The notes beneath the pieces are model-generated. The model was not told the DNA's origin. It ran no database searches and saw only the letters and a list, made by a program, of their open reading frames with translations. The translations under genes and the position numbers were made by a program. DNA of 64,000 nucleotides from Balanoglossus misakiensis (Eukaryota > Hemichordata): assembly GCA_040954595.2 (NCBI GenBank), contig CM082591.2, positions 2,976,001-3,040,000 of the forward strand, written 5' to 3'. Every line of letters begins with the position of its first letter. Position 1 is the stretch's first letter. Positions 1-12,896 of this stretch are shown one piece after another.

Positions 1-63
1 CCCTTCGCGGGATGTGGTCCATCATCACAGGGTCCATGACGCATCCCGTATGTGACCACCGCT

Positions 64-3000
64 TCACGTCAGGAACCCGGAAGACCTGAGAGGCGGGAGA
101 AGGCCCCCGCTATTCCGGCCGTGCGGAATCTGGGACAACGACGGACTCACTGGAACCAGCATCCGACTCGGGCTCTGCAGAGAACTGTGCGACTGGCTCA
201 GGTACAGAGTCTGCGGTTGGGGACTGCCCAACATCATGGTTCGCATGGAGTGCGTCGACTGCTGCAGGTTGAAGTTGAATCGCGCTTGTTGTGTGTTTTT
301 CACCTTCTTGGTGATGGCCCGCACCAGGTCCCTCGCGTGCTTCAGGCTGTAGGCTGCAAAGACAGGACAGTGATGCCAAAGATTTGAAAATGCTTCCTGA
401 TATAATGGATTACAAGCAACACAGTGGAACTGTTGGCAATTTTAGCTGAATGAGATCAAATGGTTAGAATACGGTTCCTTCTAAGATTTTTTTTATCAGG
501 GGAACATGTACATGTATGTTGTCGCTAACACACCAGCCTGTTAAAACCAAACTTAATTTTTCCCACCTTTGAGTCTTGCTTTCATTTCGTCAGTAAAGTA
601 CGGACACTCAATCCACTCGTCAAAGTCCAGTATACAATCAAACGATGTCAGTCCCTGAATATTCTTGTGCCTGACATTTGCCCCTAGCAATGATAAGAAT
701 AAGAGTCAATAGACCATTTTCCAAACTCCACGAGATCTCGGCACCACAACAGTATTACAGATGATACACTTACCATTGTCTATGAGCACACTAGCTGAGT
801 ACATATTGTTGGACTGCATGGCAAAGAACAGAGGTGTGCACTGGTCATCGTTGAGGGCGTCAACGTCAGAACCATACGCCAGCAAAGTTTCTAAAATGTC
901 TGTGGGTCCAGTCATGCCAGCTGCATAGTGTAGGGGTCTGTGTCAAACAAAGAGGTGGTTTTATTCAGCATTGAAAAATGTCACACAAGAAGTATTAAGA
1001 TCCATGTCTTTTGTTTGTCATAGAAATACACTGTAATATGCACAGATCATCAAACAGGTATTAGTATAATAGTTATATAGATGAAGAAAAAGATATGACA
1101 AATCTCCATGTACATGTACATAAAACTTACGTGTTTCCTCCAGCGTATCTTTGATTCATGTCAGCGCCGTTGTCTAACAGAAATTTCAATACATCCACTC
1201 TCTTCTTCCTGGTTGTGAAAAAAAAATAATTTAATGAGATTTCACTTCGTGAGAAATGTACATGTATATACCTTTCAAATGCAGATAGATGCCAATTAAC
1301 TCGAGAAGTGTTACTCACACTTTTATTTGTTCTGTCAAGACTCGATGCATCAGGATATCCTGTTCGCTTGGCTTGAAGCCAAACCCCTGTTCGACTAACC
1401 ACACAGCGCAGTCCAAGAAATCGTTGGCGATAGACAGGTGTGGCAGACTTGGTGGGGACTTGGGGTTTTCTGCGTCCAGGGCCTGTGAGATCTCCCCGCT
1501 GTTGTCGTGGTTCAGCAACAGAGCCAGTGCGTCAATCCTTCCCTGCATGGCACAGCAGTGGATGGCCAGCAGATCTTTGCAGTTGCGATGGGTCAGAGAA
1601 ATGCTACTGTCAAGCTGCCATGAGAAACATGTGGACTTATTTAAATAATAGTAATAGTAATAGTAATAATGAATAACAACAATAATAATAATAATTTATT
1701 AATTTAGCAACTGTATCTACAATAGGTGATCCAAGCCACTTACAAATAGTACTGAGCATAATAATGACTTATTTCTACTAACCAGTAGCTTAACACACTC
1801 TAGCTGTGTGGGTTTTCCTGATTCGCCATAACACTTCACATGTAATGCTGTGTTGCCCTCGTTATCCTCTGCATTGATATAACCACCATTATCGAGTAAT
1901 ACCTTTATATAAAAAACATTGGATATTAGTAAAGAGTGTTTTAAATCACAGCAGTAACAACTGACATGTTAGAAAGATGAGAATACTTATAATGTAGTTT
2001 AAATTTCCTTGACCCAAATACAGTTTTTACTTGTTGGGTAAACTTATCTTAACCCAAGGTTTTTGCTTGTGGCCAGCTTCACTGTGGGACCCATGTGTAC
2101 ACATAACCATGACAGACTGAAACCAACCAACCAACCTGTATGGTATCAGCGTCTTTAGCTCTGTGCAACGCTGTAGCTCCTTTATAGTCCTGCAGGTTGA
2201 CGTCAACTCTTTCCTTCAGAAGTTCTTTGATCACAGAAATGCAACCGAAATAGGAAGCTGTGTGAAGCAGTGTGCTACCATTGATGCATCTGTGAATGAC
2301 AAAAAAAGAAATTGGAACAGTGGCCCTTTAATGTGCATGTAAATTGCACAGGGACTGTAACACGGTGGCCACTATATATCAGTGACCACTATATACAGGT
2401 GGCCACTAAAATAGGCTTGACTCTATGCGCAACATCTAAATGTGTAACTTTTAATATTTCGAACTTAGTACCTGCTTCTCAAACTTGCAAAAGTCACGAT
2501 ACCCATGACATGATCTTCAACAAGATGTCTCAGTAAATCCGTGTCACCATCCATTAATTTTGGAATGGATGTTATCAGATGATCATAGTAATCTGAAAAA
2601 AAAATAAAATAAAATAGGATCAATAATTCATTTTTACGAATCAGTCATCCTGCCGCAATTCAGAAAAAGGTTACTGAATGATAAGCCAAGTCATGCAATT
2701 GGTGGAACTCAGTGAGAGAATCATCAATTTTCCAACATGGGCCAATCAGAAAGGAGATTACAGAATGACTGTACATACCAGTCAGGAATGTCTTCAGTTC
2801 ATCGTTCCTCACCAAATCAAAGGCAGTTCGGCTCTGGTTGTTCTTTGAGTAGACATTGGCACCCCATTCTACAAGAAGCTGATATAACAAAGAAACCTCC
2901 ACTTAGTAATCATGGATGTCTTACAGGTTCTTTAGTGTACACGAAACATTACTTGACACTGAGTTCAGAGATGCATTGGTGATTATCCACTGCAAGTTTT

Positions 3001-6000
3001 TATGCCCCCTCCATTTCCCTCCCTCCTAAAACAGAATTTGTTAGTTGGTATAACATACAGTGTACTTCAATACAAAAAACTGCAGAAAAATAGGGCTGTC
3101 GGATAGCAAAGCATTCACAAATCATACCAGACAAACAGATGCCAGAACACCAGGCTAGAACTCAAACCTGTAAATTACCAATAAGCAGTTACACAAACAC
3201 AAATACATGTAGGTACCAAAGGGCAGTTTACCTGTGCTACAGTTTCATGGGAATACTAGATGATGAAATATATATGTGTCAATGTCATTAGGGTAATCAA
3301 TGTATTTTCACATTTATTTTTAAGACAAAGAAGATTATTGTTATTCATATTAGGTGTAGGTGTTAGTTCAATGGTCAATTCAACTCAAATATCAAACCAC
3401 AAAAAGATTGGTTAACAGTAAATAGGTGACATGGTCATCACGCCAAAAAACTGAAGAAAGCAAAATCCAAGTGTAATTTGTTTGTTTGTGAGATACAGGA
3501 TATATTTGATACACAGAAGTATTCTGGAAAAAAGCTACAGGCTACAGCAATGAAGCTTTAATAAATGTATAATATTATATGCCAGGATATTCTGTGTGTG
3601 ATGTTTCTTCCCATAGAAAAGTGTACTGCTTGTCGCGAGATGATTCTCAGAGTCCACACACTAGAAACTCACAACACAAAATGTTAAAAAAAATTCAAGT
3701 ATGCCAAAATGTCCAAAAAATTCAATCTCATTGTACCACTTTGTGATGTGAGGAAAACCTGTTTCCTGGTCCAACTGCTAATCGAAACATCTGTGTTTGC
3801 ATGTAAAAGGATTTGTGGAAAATACAATAAGAATGAATTAAACTACGATAGGTGTATGTAGAACTGGATTATGGTTGCCTGTTTTTTTGTCTGCTGAACT
3901 ACAATGAATCTGAAGAATTTTCACCAACCTGACTGATTCCTTTAGACAGTCCCTCCACAGCACAGAAGAAAGGGGTGGCTCCGTTGGTGTTTTTGGAATC
4001 AATGTTCGCACCACTCTCCAACAGATACAGAACCAGTCTCTGTTTTGAAATGGAATATTCATCAGATCATTTTCACAAATTTTTACCTATTTTCCCCATA
4101 AATTCTAGACCAAATGGACATAATTTTCCATTTTCTGCAGGTCTTGATCAATATTTCATATATTTTTTTCTAAAATTTATCTAAAAGGTAATTTTGTGAA
4201 ATTTTACGACATGTTGACTATCACGTTGAAAGAATCACATCAACACTAGACTCCCCTGACCCATGCTCCACATGACAAACTCACATAGTGTCCATTCCTG
4301 GCTGCCCAGTGCAACGCCGTATTCCCTGTCCTCTTCTCCTTGGCGTTGATGAAAGACGGCCTCTTCTTCCGGAAGAAGACCACCAGTTTCTCCACAGTGT
4401 CCAGTTCTCCCATCTTGGCTGCCTTGAAGTAGAGCAGTTCCCACTGCAGAGTGTTGCCGGGAAACACCTGGTACATGAATCTGAAATGAAGACACCAGTC
4501 ATAATTTAATTGTCATCAGTAAAGGTGAGTTCAGGCAGTTGGGTGTACCGGTATGTAATACTGCATTACTTGTTTCTTTTTTACCAACTCTGAGAACATC
4601 TTGTCTTCTGCCTCCATGAAAATTAATAATGTGTGCACATAATCGCCTAGCATATGAGACAAAGACAGACAAACATACCGACAGTTGCTGACAAGCAGAT
4701 AGAGAACAACAGACAGACACACACACAGACAGACAAACGATAACACATTCTGTACTTACAAGCTACCAGCTTTCAATGTTTTGTTCCTAGACTGGCTTTC
4801 AAAGTACATCTGGAACAGAAAACATAATACATTGTACAATGCTGCAAGTGCAGGTATATGTTTAACCCCTTCACCCCCAGTTCCCTCTTTAGAGGTCCCA
4901 GCTTACCATAGAGAACAATGGATTTGGATTAAACCATGGTGGTGAAAGGGATAAATCTCACCTCATACTGTGGATAATCTGATGGGTTGATGTCGATCAC
5001 TTCGCTTCTCGGCAGACCCAGAATCTTCCTGATAGAAACTGCAGTCACAAGAGAAACAGAAAAATAAAATAAGCAACAGTGATTGAGAGGAAAAATTTCA
5101 GGCATCACACTACTGGTAATTGAATTAATACTATAATGCATGTATCCATCTGGACAACAAAGCAGACCCACACAGTCAAACAATCAAGGAACAAAACTTA
5201 GGTAGAACAAACTCACTTTTCTTCTGTCCCTTTGCTTGTGTGAAATCATCGATATACTCCCCAGTGTCCAGATGCTTCAAAACTATCCTCCTGTCTGGAG
5301 TGAAGGTCTCTTTCATCTTGGCATGGTAGAAGCCTGATCCTCCAGTCAGACTTAAATTTATCACCATGGATAGGCACAGATCGTTGATGGTGATGTTCCT
5401 GCAATACACAACATGTATGGTAATTGCTAGTACAATGTACTTTAGTGATGCTTACTTGTATGTATATTGAAAATAATATTTTGTGGAGATTCTAGTTCGT
5501 TCACAGCTTTTTATCACTGACATCATTGAAGTATAATGATCACCTTGGCACAGTAATGGTGTCAAACCTCTGCTTCATCTTCTCTGCCACGATACCTCTT
5601 GTCTGTCAACAGAAAAATGAAATGAAATAAAACGTTATGTCTTCAACATTTGTGCTAACATTTTTTGCTGTACGTGTAGTTAGAATCAATAAATCAGCAC
5701 TCACCTCTGCCTGTATCTCATCAACATGTCTCCACCATTTTCTGCACTCTTCTAAGTCATAGATATTTGTTAATCGTTTATGTTCTGAAAGAAATATAAA
5801 GTGTTCATTAAGTATAAATTAAATGTCCTTTTAATGAAGTAACCGTAAATAATTTTGGTGACGGGAAATCAAGAACTCTACATACTCACCGCTTTCATAG
5901 GAATCTAAGTTACTTTTGAGTTCCTTCTTTCTCTTCAGCTCGGCCATTGTGTTTATGATGGCCGGGAAATTTTCCAACTCGTGGTTGGCTTCACGGATCA

Positions 6001-8347
6001 GCTGAGTTAATTCAGCCTGTGTGAGAAGAAGACAAATATTTGTGTCAGTATTTGAGTACTAATCATACACGCATTGAGAATCTTGCAGAATGTGCTACGC
6101 TGAACTGTATACCGGACGTGCAGCATTTGAAAATGTTGCTCCTGAAATGCTACTATCTGTTTAGTTTTTCAACAGCTACATATAGAAGAAGTGAAAACTA
6201 TAGAAGTGTACATCCAAAAATCACATTAAACATCAATGGATGATGTACCGGCCCTCTTGACTTACCAGCCTACTAATGACAGCTTTTGCTTGTTTGAGTT
6301 TATAGCCACACATAAAATACACACACATGTATGCAGACATTGCCAAGGGCTCAGCCTGTGAAGAAGAAAAAAAAAATAATTAGACAGAGTGTTCTTGCAG
6401 ATCTGTTGATTTACTACCACAAGATCAGTCAAGCCAGGGATCACGTATTGCCTTCAACCCTTTCACCCCCAGTTCCCTATAATGAGAACCAACTCTGCCA
6501 TAGACAACAATGGATTTGGACTGAACCATAGTGGTAAAAGGGTTAAAAGTACTTACTTCCACTAAGTCCTCAGAATCAACAGGTGTGTTCAGACGGATAA
6601 TTTTCTCAAAAACTTTCAGTGCCAAGTTGATGGTCCACCTGTCGTTCAACATGACCTCAGTTGTAAACGTCCCAGGTGCAAATGAATTGACCAATGCACA
6701 GAGGACACGGCTGTCCACTAGATCGTCCATGGTTTGAACGACCAATCGCCGGCCTTCACGAACAGTCTGCATTGAAAAAGCAAAAGAGTGGTATGTACAC
6801 ATGAAATCAATTATTCATTCATGTATGACTACATGTATGTACACATGAAATCAATATCTCATTCATTGCAGGTACAACTCTATCTGAAGTGTACACAAAC
6901 AATTTGTCATTTAACTAGAAATATACACATAGGACAAACCAGAAGAATTTCCACAAACTTTCATATAACTCAAAAGACATCACTTAGTACAGTGTATATA
7001 CAGACTTGACCATACACCTCAAGGTAACAGTCTTTCATACTTGTACATGTAGAACAGTGTGGAATCAGTTTTCAACAAATTCAACTCATGTAATTTACCT
7101 GTAGCTGGGCGTTGATCATTTCAATGATGCAGTCATCCGCATCCGGTGGCTGCCAGTTTTTCCGGTGGGGCTTGTACTTCCTCACAATGTCATAGCCGGG
7201 AAATTTGTCATATTCCGGCATTGGAGTCGGTGTGGAAGGAAGAGATTCAGTGATAACAGAAGAAGATCCAAAACCAGACAATAGCGATTGTCTGCTCTTT
7301 GTTTTCTTCTTCTTCTTTGGCGGAGGGGGTTCCGGTGACCACTGTGGCAAAAAGATATGTGTATATCAAAGTACCGGCATATGATAATACTTGTTTCCAA
7401 AACAAAAACAGAGTGTGTGTACTCAGATATCTAAACAAAGTAGATCACTGCCTCAATCTTTACCTTGAATGGCACCTCTGCTATAGTGCTGTCTTCGGTT
7501 TGTAGCATGAATTCCATTCTTTCCCAGGCAAACCAAATGTCGTGTTCAATCAGTTTCCACATCAAGTCAAACACCTGTCATTAACAAAGATATTGTAAAT
7601 GTTCTGTTTCGTGCATTGTAATGTATGTAGGCCAAAGATATTTAATGACACTGAAGTTTTCACCAATCACAGAGATTTTCAGTTTGGATTTGATTTACTT
7701 ACATGTTCAGCATGCCTCATGGCAAAAAGCCTGCAATCAATGTAGACATCTTCTGGAAGGATTTCCCTGTGAAAATAATTTCGAGAGAAACAATTATATT
7801 CGTGGAATAGGCCTACTTTTGGAAAAGCTGATAATGGAAGTCAAAACACTTAACCTTTTCACCCCTAATTCCTTCTTTAAAGGTCCAACTTTTCCATACA
7901 AAACAATGGGTTTGGACTGAACCATTGTGGTGAAAGGGTTAAAAATATTAATATTACAAATACTCACGACTCTTTCAATTCTTTTACGATCCATTCCATC
8001 CTTGTAACTTTCTGTTGCTGCGTTAAGTCATCAAAACTTTGAATTTTTTTATTGTCCACACCAGTCAGACCTGAAAAGGTACAATCAATTGTCATTCATT
8101 AGTTGTACTGCTAGTAATACATTGCAAAATAATTAACCCAATAAAAACAATAAGAAGTATCCCATGATGTGATAACATAGGGTAGGCTGTCTGTTTGATT
8201 TCCGACACATTACTTACTTTCTATCAGCATTTTCATATTAGTCCCTTTCAGAAGATCCATCAAAACATTGTTCATCAGTAAATTGTACGGCATGAGTCGC
8301 AAGTTGACCCATGCTGTAAAACCGTTGATCTTCGTCCTCATCGACAT
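64..8347 (-). CDS. Double calponin-homology-like plus ankyrin-repeat protein, 24 exons, ~1090 aa
   Basis: Exons in transcription order: 8347-8218, 8070-7968, 7766-7703, 7574-7464, 7341-7099, 6766-6557, 6355-6266, 6016-5890, 5784-5705, 5602-5544, 5398-5217, 5038-4962, 4809-4760, 4480-4285, 4039-3929, 2878-2779, 2592-2472, 2289-2136, 1902-1783, 1614-1319, 1208-1131, 937-774, 683-567, 353-64. All have AG/GT borders. They sum to 3273 nt, and every junction keeps frame. Residues ~1-136 look like a CH domain (NGFTAWVNLRL, MEWIVKELKES). A PPPPKKKKK linker follows. Residues ~200-317 hold a second CH-like segment (VLCALVNSFAPGTF, LNDRWTINLALKVFEKI). A helical region (~318-570) leads to about ten ankyrin repeats (NTALHWAARNGH, ATALHRAKDA, NTPLHYAAG) and a basic Ser/Pro-rich tail ending FLT. 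A cytoskeletal or ciliary scaffold role is inference. The in-frame TGA upstream of ATG 8347 makes that start possible, but an upstream exon at 9140-9193 may add 18 residues. The family name is not recognised. Confidence 0.88.
4862..4954. mobile_element. piggyBac-type MITE, copy 1
   Basis: This 93-bp unit begins TTAACCCCTTCACC and ends GGTGAAAGGGATAA, so it has inverted ends next to TTAA (ATAA on the right). The interior (GTTCCCT, AACAATGGATTTGG) matches the three other copies in the window. It lies in an intron of the CH-ankyrin gene. A TTAA target with termini starting CCC is the known mark of piggyBac elements. There is no coding capacity. Confidence 0.75.
6454..6546. mobile_element. piggyBac-type MITE, copy 2
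   Basis: This is a 93-bp copy in another intron of the CH-ankyrin gene. The left end is TCAACCCTTTCACC (target site mutated) and the right end GGTAAAAGGGTTAA. The middle (GTTCCCTATAATGAG, AACAATGGATTTGGACTGAACCA) aligns to copies 1, 3 and 4. Confidence 0.75.
7850..7942. mobile_element. piggyBac-type MITE, copy 3
   Basis: This is a 93-bp intronic copy with intact TTAA on both sides: TTAACCTTTTCACCCC on the left and GGTGAAAGGGTTAA on the right. It is the clearest case for a TTAA target duplication in the family. Confidence 0.8.
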
Positions 8348-8545
8348 CTTGGTGTGGATTTCACTTCAGGTTAACATGAAATTGTGTCACAAGATAGCGT
8401 TATGCAACTTACATGCTGAGGGAAATATTAAAAGGATATTTATATTCATAACTTAGTATAATCTGAAATTGAATGATTGTTAAATTTCTTGAATGAGCCA
8501 CCTCACACTTCATATTGCATGTACATGATGTAGTTGAAACTGCAT

Positions 8546-8559
8546 GGGGGGGGGGGGGG
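8546..8559 (+). repeat. poly-G tract (14 G)
   Basis: An uninterrupted run of 14 G lies upstream of the CH-ankyrin start codon at 8347. It could form a G-quadruplex on this strand. About 190 bp away lies a C-rich run, so the two could also pair in single strands. Homopolymer length may be affected by sequencing error. Confidence 0.9.
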
Positions 8560-8741
8560 TCAAATATCTATACCAGTTTCAATGCCAGTGACAGGCGATC
8601 GGCGGACAGGAAAAGAGGAAAGTTCAATATTCAACGTTTATTTTGGTATAATGAAAGTCAGGAGTGTGTAGTATCGCGAGCTGTGGTACGCAGCTGTACC
8701 GTTGAGTTGGGGGAGGGGTGACTTCCGTGGTGGTAATCAGG

Positions 8742-8770
8742 CCCCCCTCCCCCCCCCCCCCCCCCCCACC
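8742..8770 (+). repeat. poly-C rich tract
   Basis: C6-T-C19-A-CC is a nearly pure C run, which is G-rich on the minus strand. It sits in the 5' flank or first intron of the CH-ankyrin gene. Confidence 0.9.
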
Positions 8771-9139
8771 AAGGTACAGCTCATATGCCTCTGCACGAGT
8801 ACAGTTGATTGGCCGACACCTGAATCGAGTATAGACGGGACCGATCCTGCATCACACCGACTGATCGCGAGCTACAGGTCGGAAAGTCCGACGGATGCGG
8901 GCCAGGACGCACGAAATCTACCAGGCTGCCATGGTAACACAGCTAAATCAAGGACGCCACTTTGTATCTAGGGCCCAAACTTGGTCCATCACGACCCATT
9001 TCGACCGATCGTTTATATCGTGTCCTTCTATTGATATCTGAGGTCACTCTGGTTAGAAAAATACTCACCTGAACCACAACGGGTCCAAGTATGCAGGAAA
9101 TCTCGGTGCTTACCGACACTGTAAACAAACCATTATTAC

Positions 9140-9193
9140 CTGTCCCTTTCTAGCAATGGCGGCCACCAACTCCTTATCCTCGTTCGCCAGCAT
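9140..9193 (-). other. Possible first coding exon of the CH-ankyrin gene
   Basis: On the minus strand an ATG at 9193 opens an 18-codon frame (MLANEDKELVAAIARKGQ) that ends at a GTAATA donor (9139-9138). It is 54 nt, phase 0, so it would join in frame to an exon starting at 8347 if the AAG at 8350-8348 serves as acceptor. That acceptor has a poor pyrimidine tract. The peptide is polar and helical, as expected just before a CH domain. The alternative is that translation starts at ATG 8347 and this stretch is 5' UTR or chance. Confidence 0.4.
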
Positions 9194-9726
9194 GTAATAA
9201 TTTAATCCTCAAACAGAAACTAAACCTTATATCTAACAGAAAGAAACATTCTTTTGAGTTAAAAAGTCATACAATTACAGATACAAGCGTATATTACCAC
9301 TCATCGTAATTATTTAACCCACCGTTGGAATTTGTTTATTTCAGTGTGTGAGGAAGGACAGCTTCCGGTTACATTTCTTTGACAGATGTTGAAGTCAGGG
9401 ATTCCCCTGCTGAACATATCGACTGCTGCTTACCGATTATCAAGATAGCTTATGGGTTTGTAAGTATAGTATAACGAACCTTCTCTGTTTTTAGATCACA
9501 ATGTGACGATTTTACACTAATTTTTGACCCCATAATCGGCTGTTAACAATAATTAGCAATCTTGTCAACGCGATTGACATTGTATTTTGTAATGAACATC
9601 CTCAGTGACTTCTTGCAAGCATCACATTTTACCTATAACGACTACGTCAGGAATATTTAAAGCCTGAAATCGGGGAATTCCCGATGCCCATACATGTATA
9701 TGCCGAGTTTTCACATTTAAATCGAA

Positions 9727-9734
9727 CCTGTGAC
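9727..9734 (+). repeat. Target site duplication, left (CCTGTGAC)
   Basis: Eight bases directly outside the left inverted repeat are identical to 19017-19024. Confidence 0.88.
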
Positions 9735-9843
9735 GGCTAGTTATACTTTGCGAAACAACGAAACAGCGAAACGACGAAACCATTATTAAAATAGGGGCCA
9801 GTCATCAAGACGGTGGCGTATGATTTTTTTAAAAGTTTCCAAA
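9735..9843 (+). repeat. Left terminal inverted repeat
   Basis: About 109 bp match the reverse complement of 18896-19016. It contains four CGAAAC units at 8-bp spacing (9751-9780), plausible transposase-binding repeats. After 9843 the left arm has about 100 bp that the right arm lacks before homology resumes at 9948. Confidence 0.9.
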
Positions 9844-10134
9844 TTAAAACGTAAGCGAGCCAAGAAAACTACAGGTCAGATAAATTGTTTTCTCGGAAAT
9901 TCAACATTAGAATCAAATTTGACGTTGGAAACAAACGGCGGGTCGCCAGTTCCTGGTCTGCGGCCTGGTACTATGTAGTGGTCACGGTTACTAGAAGAAG
10001 ACGGTTAGGAAACTATTTTTTCTCCATTGTTAGATGCTCGCCTCGGTAAACACTTAGTGTAAACGAAAGATATCAGGTGCTAACGAGCCTGGCCGTACGA
10101 ATAAACAGACAGAATAACTGACCGCTCGGTAAAA

Positions 10135-12838
10135 ATGACGTCATTCCCCCCACAATCCAATGCAAACCATACTCATGTTTACGGAAGTGCTTGCACGCGC
10201 AGCAACAGTACGAATGCTTGTCCTCGACCACCAGAAATGCCTTACCAGTTTTCGAATGATTATTGCTCGTTTGACGACGAGTCTGTCGATTGGGAGCATA
10301 TTTTAGAAGAAGTGGAGTGTACTGAAAGTTACGAAGTTGACGACGACGACGACGACGTTGATGCCGATGGCAATGCCATCGAACGGCCGTCGCCTGTAAG
10401 AGAGACGAAGACCTGTCGTACTCGTAGGAAATTCGAATACGTTTGCCCAGTTTGCGACAAGGTATATAAGAGCGTGAGTGGATTTTCATCGCACATGAGA
10501 GGTCATAAAATGATCGGTGTTAAAGGTAAGGCTTCTGCCATATTGTGTTATATATTTTTTCCGTACAAGTGGTACAAGGATTTAAAGTGTCGCGTCCATC
10601 GTTTCATTTTGGAAGGGTTTCGTACGTAGATGTTGGCGGAACCTGCACGTTGACTTGAGATGTTGACGAGTTACAAAAAGTTCATTTCAAACAAATATCA
10701 TTTGATTTGGTAAAAACGAGGAAGTTTTAGAAAGTTGGGCAATTTAACATACGCAGTCGTTTTCGTGTTTGAATCTACACTGGCTTGGTGTCTTGGTCAT
10801 TTCACAGTGAGTTACTAACTTGCCATTTCCTGTTGCAAAGTGCGATGATTGACACTGCATTGTTACCAGCTGTGCTCTGTTTATTGCAGCTGAATTCCAG
10901 ACACCTGGTTTTGACAAGCCATATCTTTCCACTGGTAACAGCTGCGAAGAACACTTCCAACATACTTTTGATAATTTTTATTCTGCAAAATTTCCAAATG
11001 ATCACCTTATCAGACTGTGATGGCATGGTAGGATGTGCTACCATTTTCGAAACACAAGACACTGTGCACCACTTCTTATTCTCATGTGACTTTGTTTGTG
11101 TACATCTACGTGTATAGTGTAAGTTGTCTGTATTTTGTTTCCAGTTTGTCTTTACATTTGAATTTTTAAGTAAATATGACATTTGATCTATGATATTTGG
11201 ATAGGTATCAAGATGGTATAATTTGCCAGGTTTCATTGAAAAAATGGGCAAAAGATTGTGATTTTTTGATGCAATTCTGATTAGTTTCATTGTTATTTTT
11301 TCAGCATGTGAGCACAGAAGAGATGCTGCAATAACTATCTCTGACACCAGTATTCAGTGCAGTGGTCCAAAACAAACAGATGGGAACAAAAAGAGAAAGA
11401 CAAGTAAGTTGAACTTTTGTTATTTTATTTATTCGAAAAATACTGCAACATTGTCAATTTACAATTTTTTTATTCTGAAAGAAATGGTTTAATGATGCAT
11501 GTTATCTTTATGAGAAAAAATATTGAAAAAGAAATGTTTATATATGGTATTAATATCACTCTCCATGTTAAGTCTCGCATTTCATTAATTCAAAATGCTA
11601 GTAAAAAAATTACGACGGAAGTTGTTTTGCTTGTAACTTTTGTAAGCATGTTTACCTATTTCAAAAAGCCTATTTCATGATCGAAATAAATTCTACAGTG
11701 ATGACTTGGCAAAATTGTATTTGTGAACAACAGCACACACGTTGCTTTCTTAGTGATATGTGTTTCTTCATGCTGTAATTCTCCTGCCTAACTGGCCTTT
11801 TCTGACATGCTTTTAACAATATTTTTCACAGAAATCACTAGACCTTTGCCCAGTTACACAAAGGAAGACTACATGGGGGATCTCCCACGTCTGGCTAGAG
11901 ACGTTATGAAAGATATAAGTGAAGACCCCAAATTCACTTTCAAAGGAAACATCTTTGGAGATGAAGTTGCGGCCTTGGCCAAAGATACATGGACCAACTT
12001 TAGTGGAGACAATTCGCATCCACAGCTTTCCCAGTTGGGAGAGACACTGTGGAAGTCTATGGTTTCTGGGGACGCCAAGTACTTGCCATCGAATGGGAGA
12101 GAGGAGATTTGGAACAGCTTTTTCAATGTTTGGAGTACCATTGAAGACCAAATTTTAGCGAGAAGCTTTATAAGGGATGTAAACTCAATTGCAATGACAT
12201 GCAAGAGTGATGGAATTTTCCGACTGGCTCAAGTTTTCATTATGAAGCTTATGTTTACATCACTGAAAGTTAGATACCAGTCAGTGCCCAGTACAAAAGC
12301 AGAACGCCAAACAGTGGAAATCAACCTCACAGAAGAAGAAGAAAGCGCTCTGCGTTACATGAGTGGCTACATACCATTTAAACTCAAGAAGAAATTGACA
12401 ACCCGGAAATTTAGGTCTTCTTATCTACAGTGTATTACTGCTATGGGGGAGAAGGATGCCATGGAATGGGACTCACTCAGCTCATCTCGGAAATGGGTGG
12501 ACAAGCAAAACAGGGGTGGTCTTTTTAGGATCAACGATTGCACTTTTTTGTTCTTTAGAAAGATGGAAGTAATTTTCCGTAAATGCAGAAATGAGCAATG
12601 TTCAACAGCTACAACAGAAAACACAGTGTTGACTAACAACTATATTTTACAGCAGTGGTCAACAATATGTAAAGATGTAGATGATGACAGTATCTGTCAA
12701 AGAGTTTTGCTGATGGTTGTTAAGTTGTTTGTCCAAGTGAGAATGTTCTCCCATGCCAGAGAGGTCGTAGAGTCATACAAAAAGATTACAAAATCCCATA
12801 CACAAGGGTCAAAAGGTTTGAGGAAAACGCTCCATTAG
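10135..12838 (+). CDS. Transposon-encoded C2H2 zinc-finger protein, 498 aa
   Basis: Exons are 10135-10525, 11305-11403 and 11832-12838 (391+99+1007 nt, in frame). ATG 10135 follows an in-frame TAA. Residues 67-75 are an acidic run. One C2H2 finger sits at C104, C107, H120, H124 (YVCPVCDKVYKS, SSHMRGHK). The large last exon has no domain I can name; its conserved-looking core includes ALRYMSGYIPFKLKKK and GGLFRINDCTFLFFRKME. An optional exon may lie at 10890-11016: it follows TTTATTGCAG, reads EFQTPGFDKPYLSTGNS in the right phase, and would need acceptor 11316 downstream. Its position inside the inverted repeats makes it part of the element. A role as DNA-binding partner or regulator of transposition is inference. 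Confidence 0.82.
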
Positions 12839-12896
12839 TCATTCTTGCCAGAAGATATCAAGATGGCAGTGTATGAATTTCAAATGTAAGTTACAG

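Noticed and set aside
10802-11347. 181-codon minus-strand open frame in the zinc-finger gene intron
   Set aside because: Antisense to the intron and possible cassette exon of the transposon gene; no motif seen.
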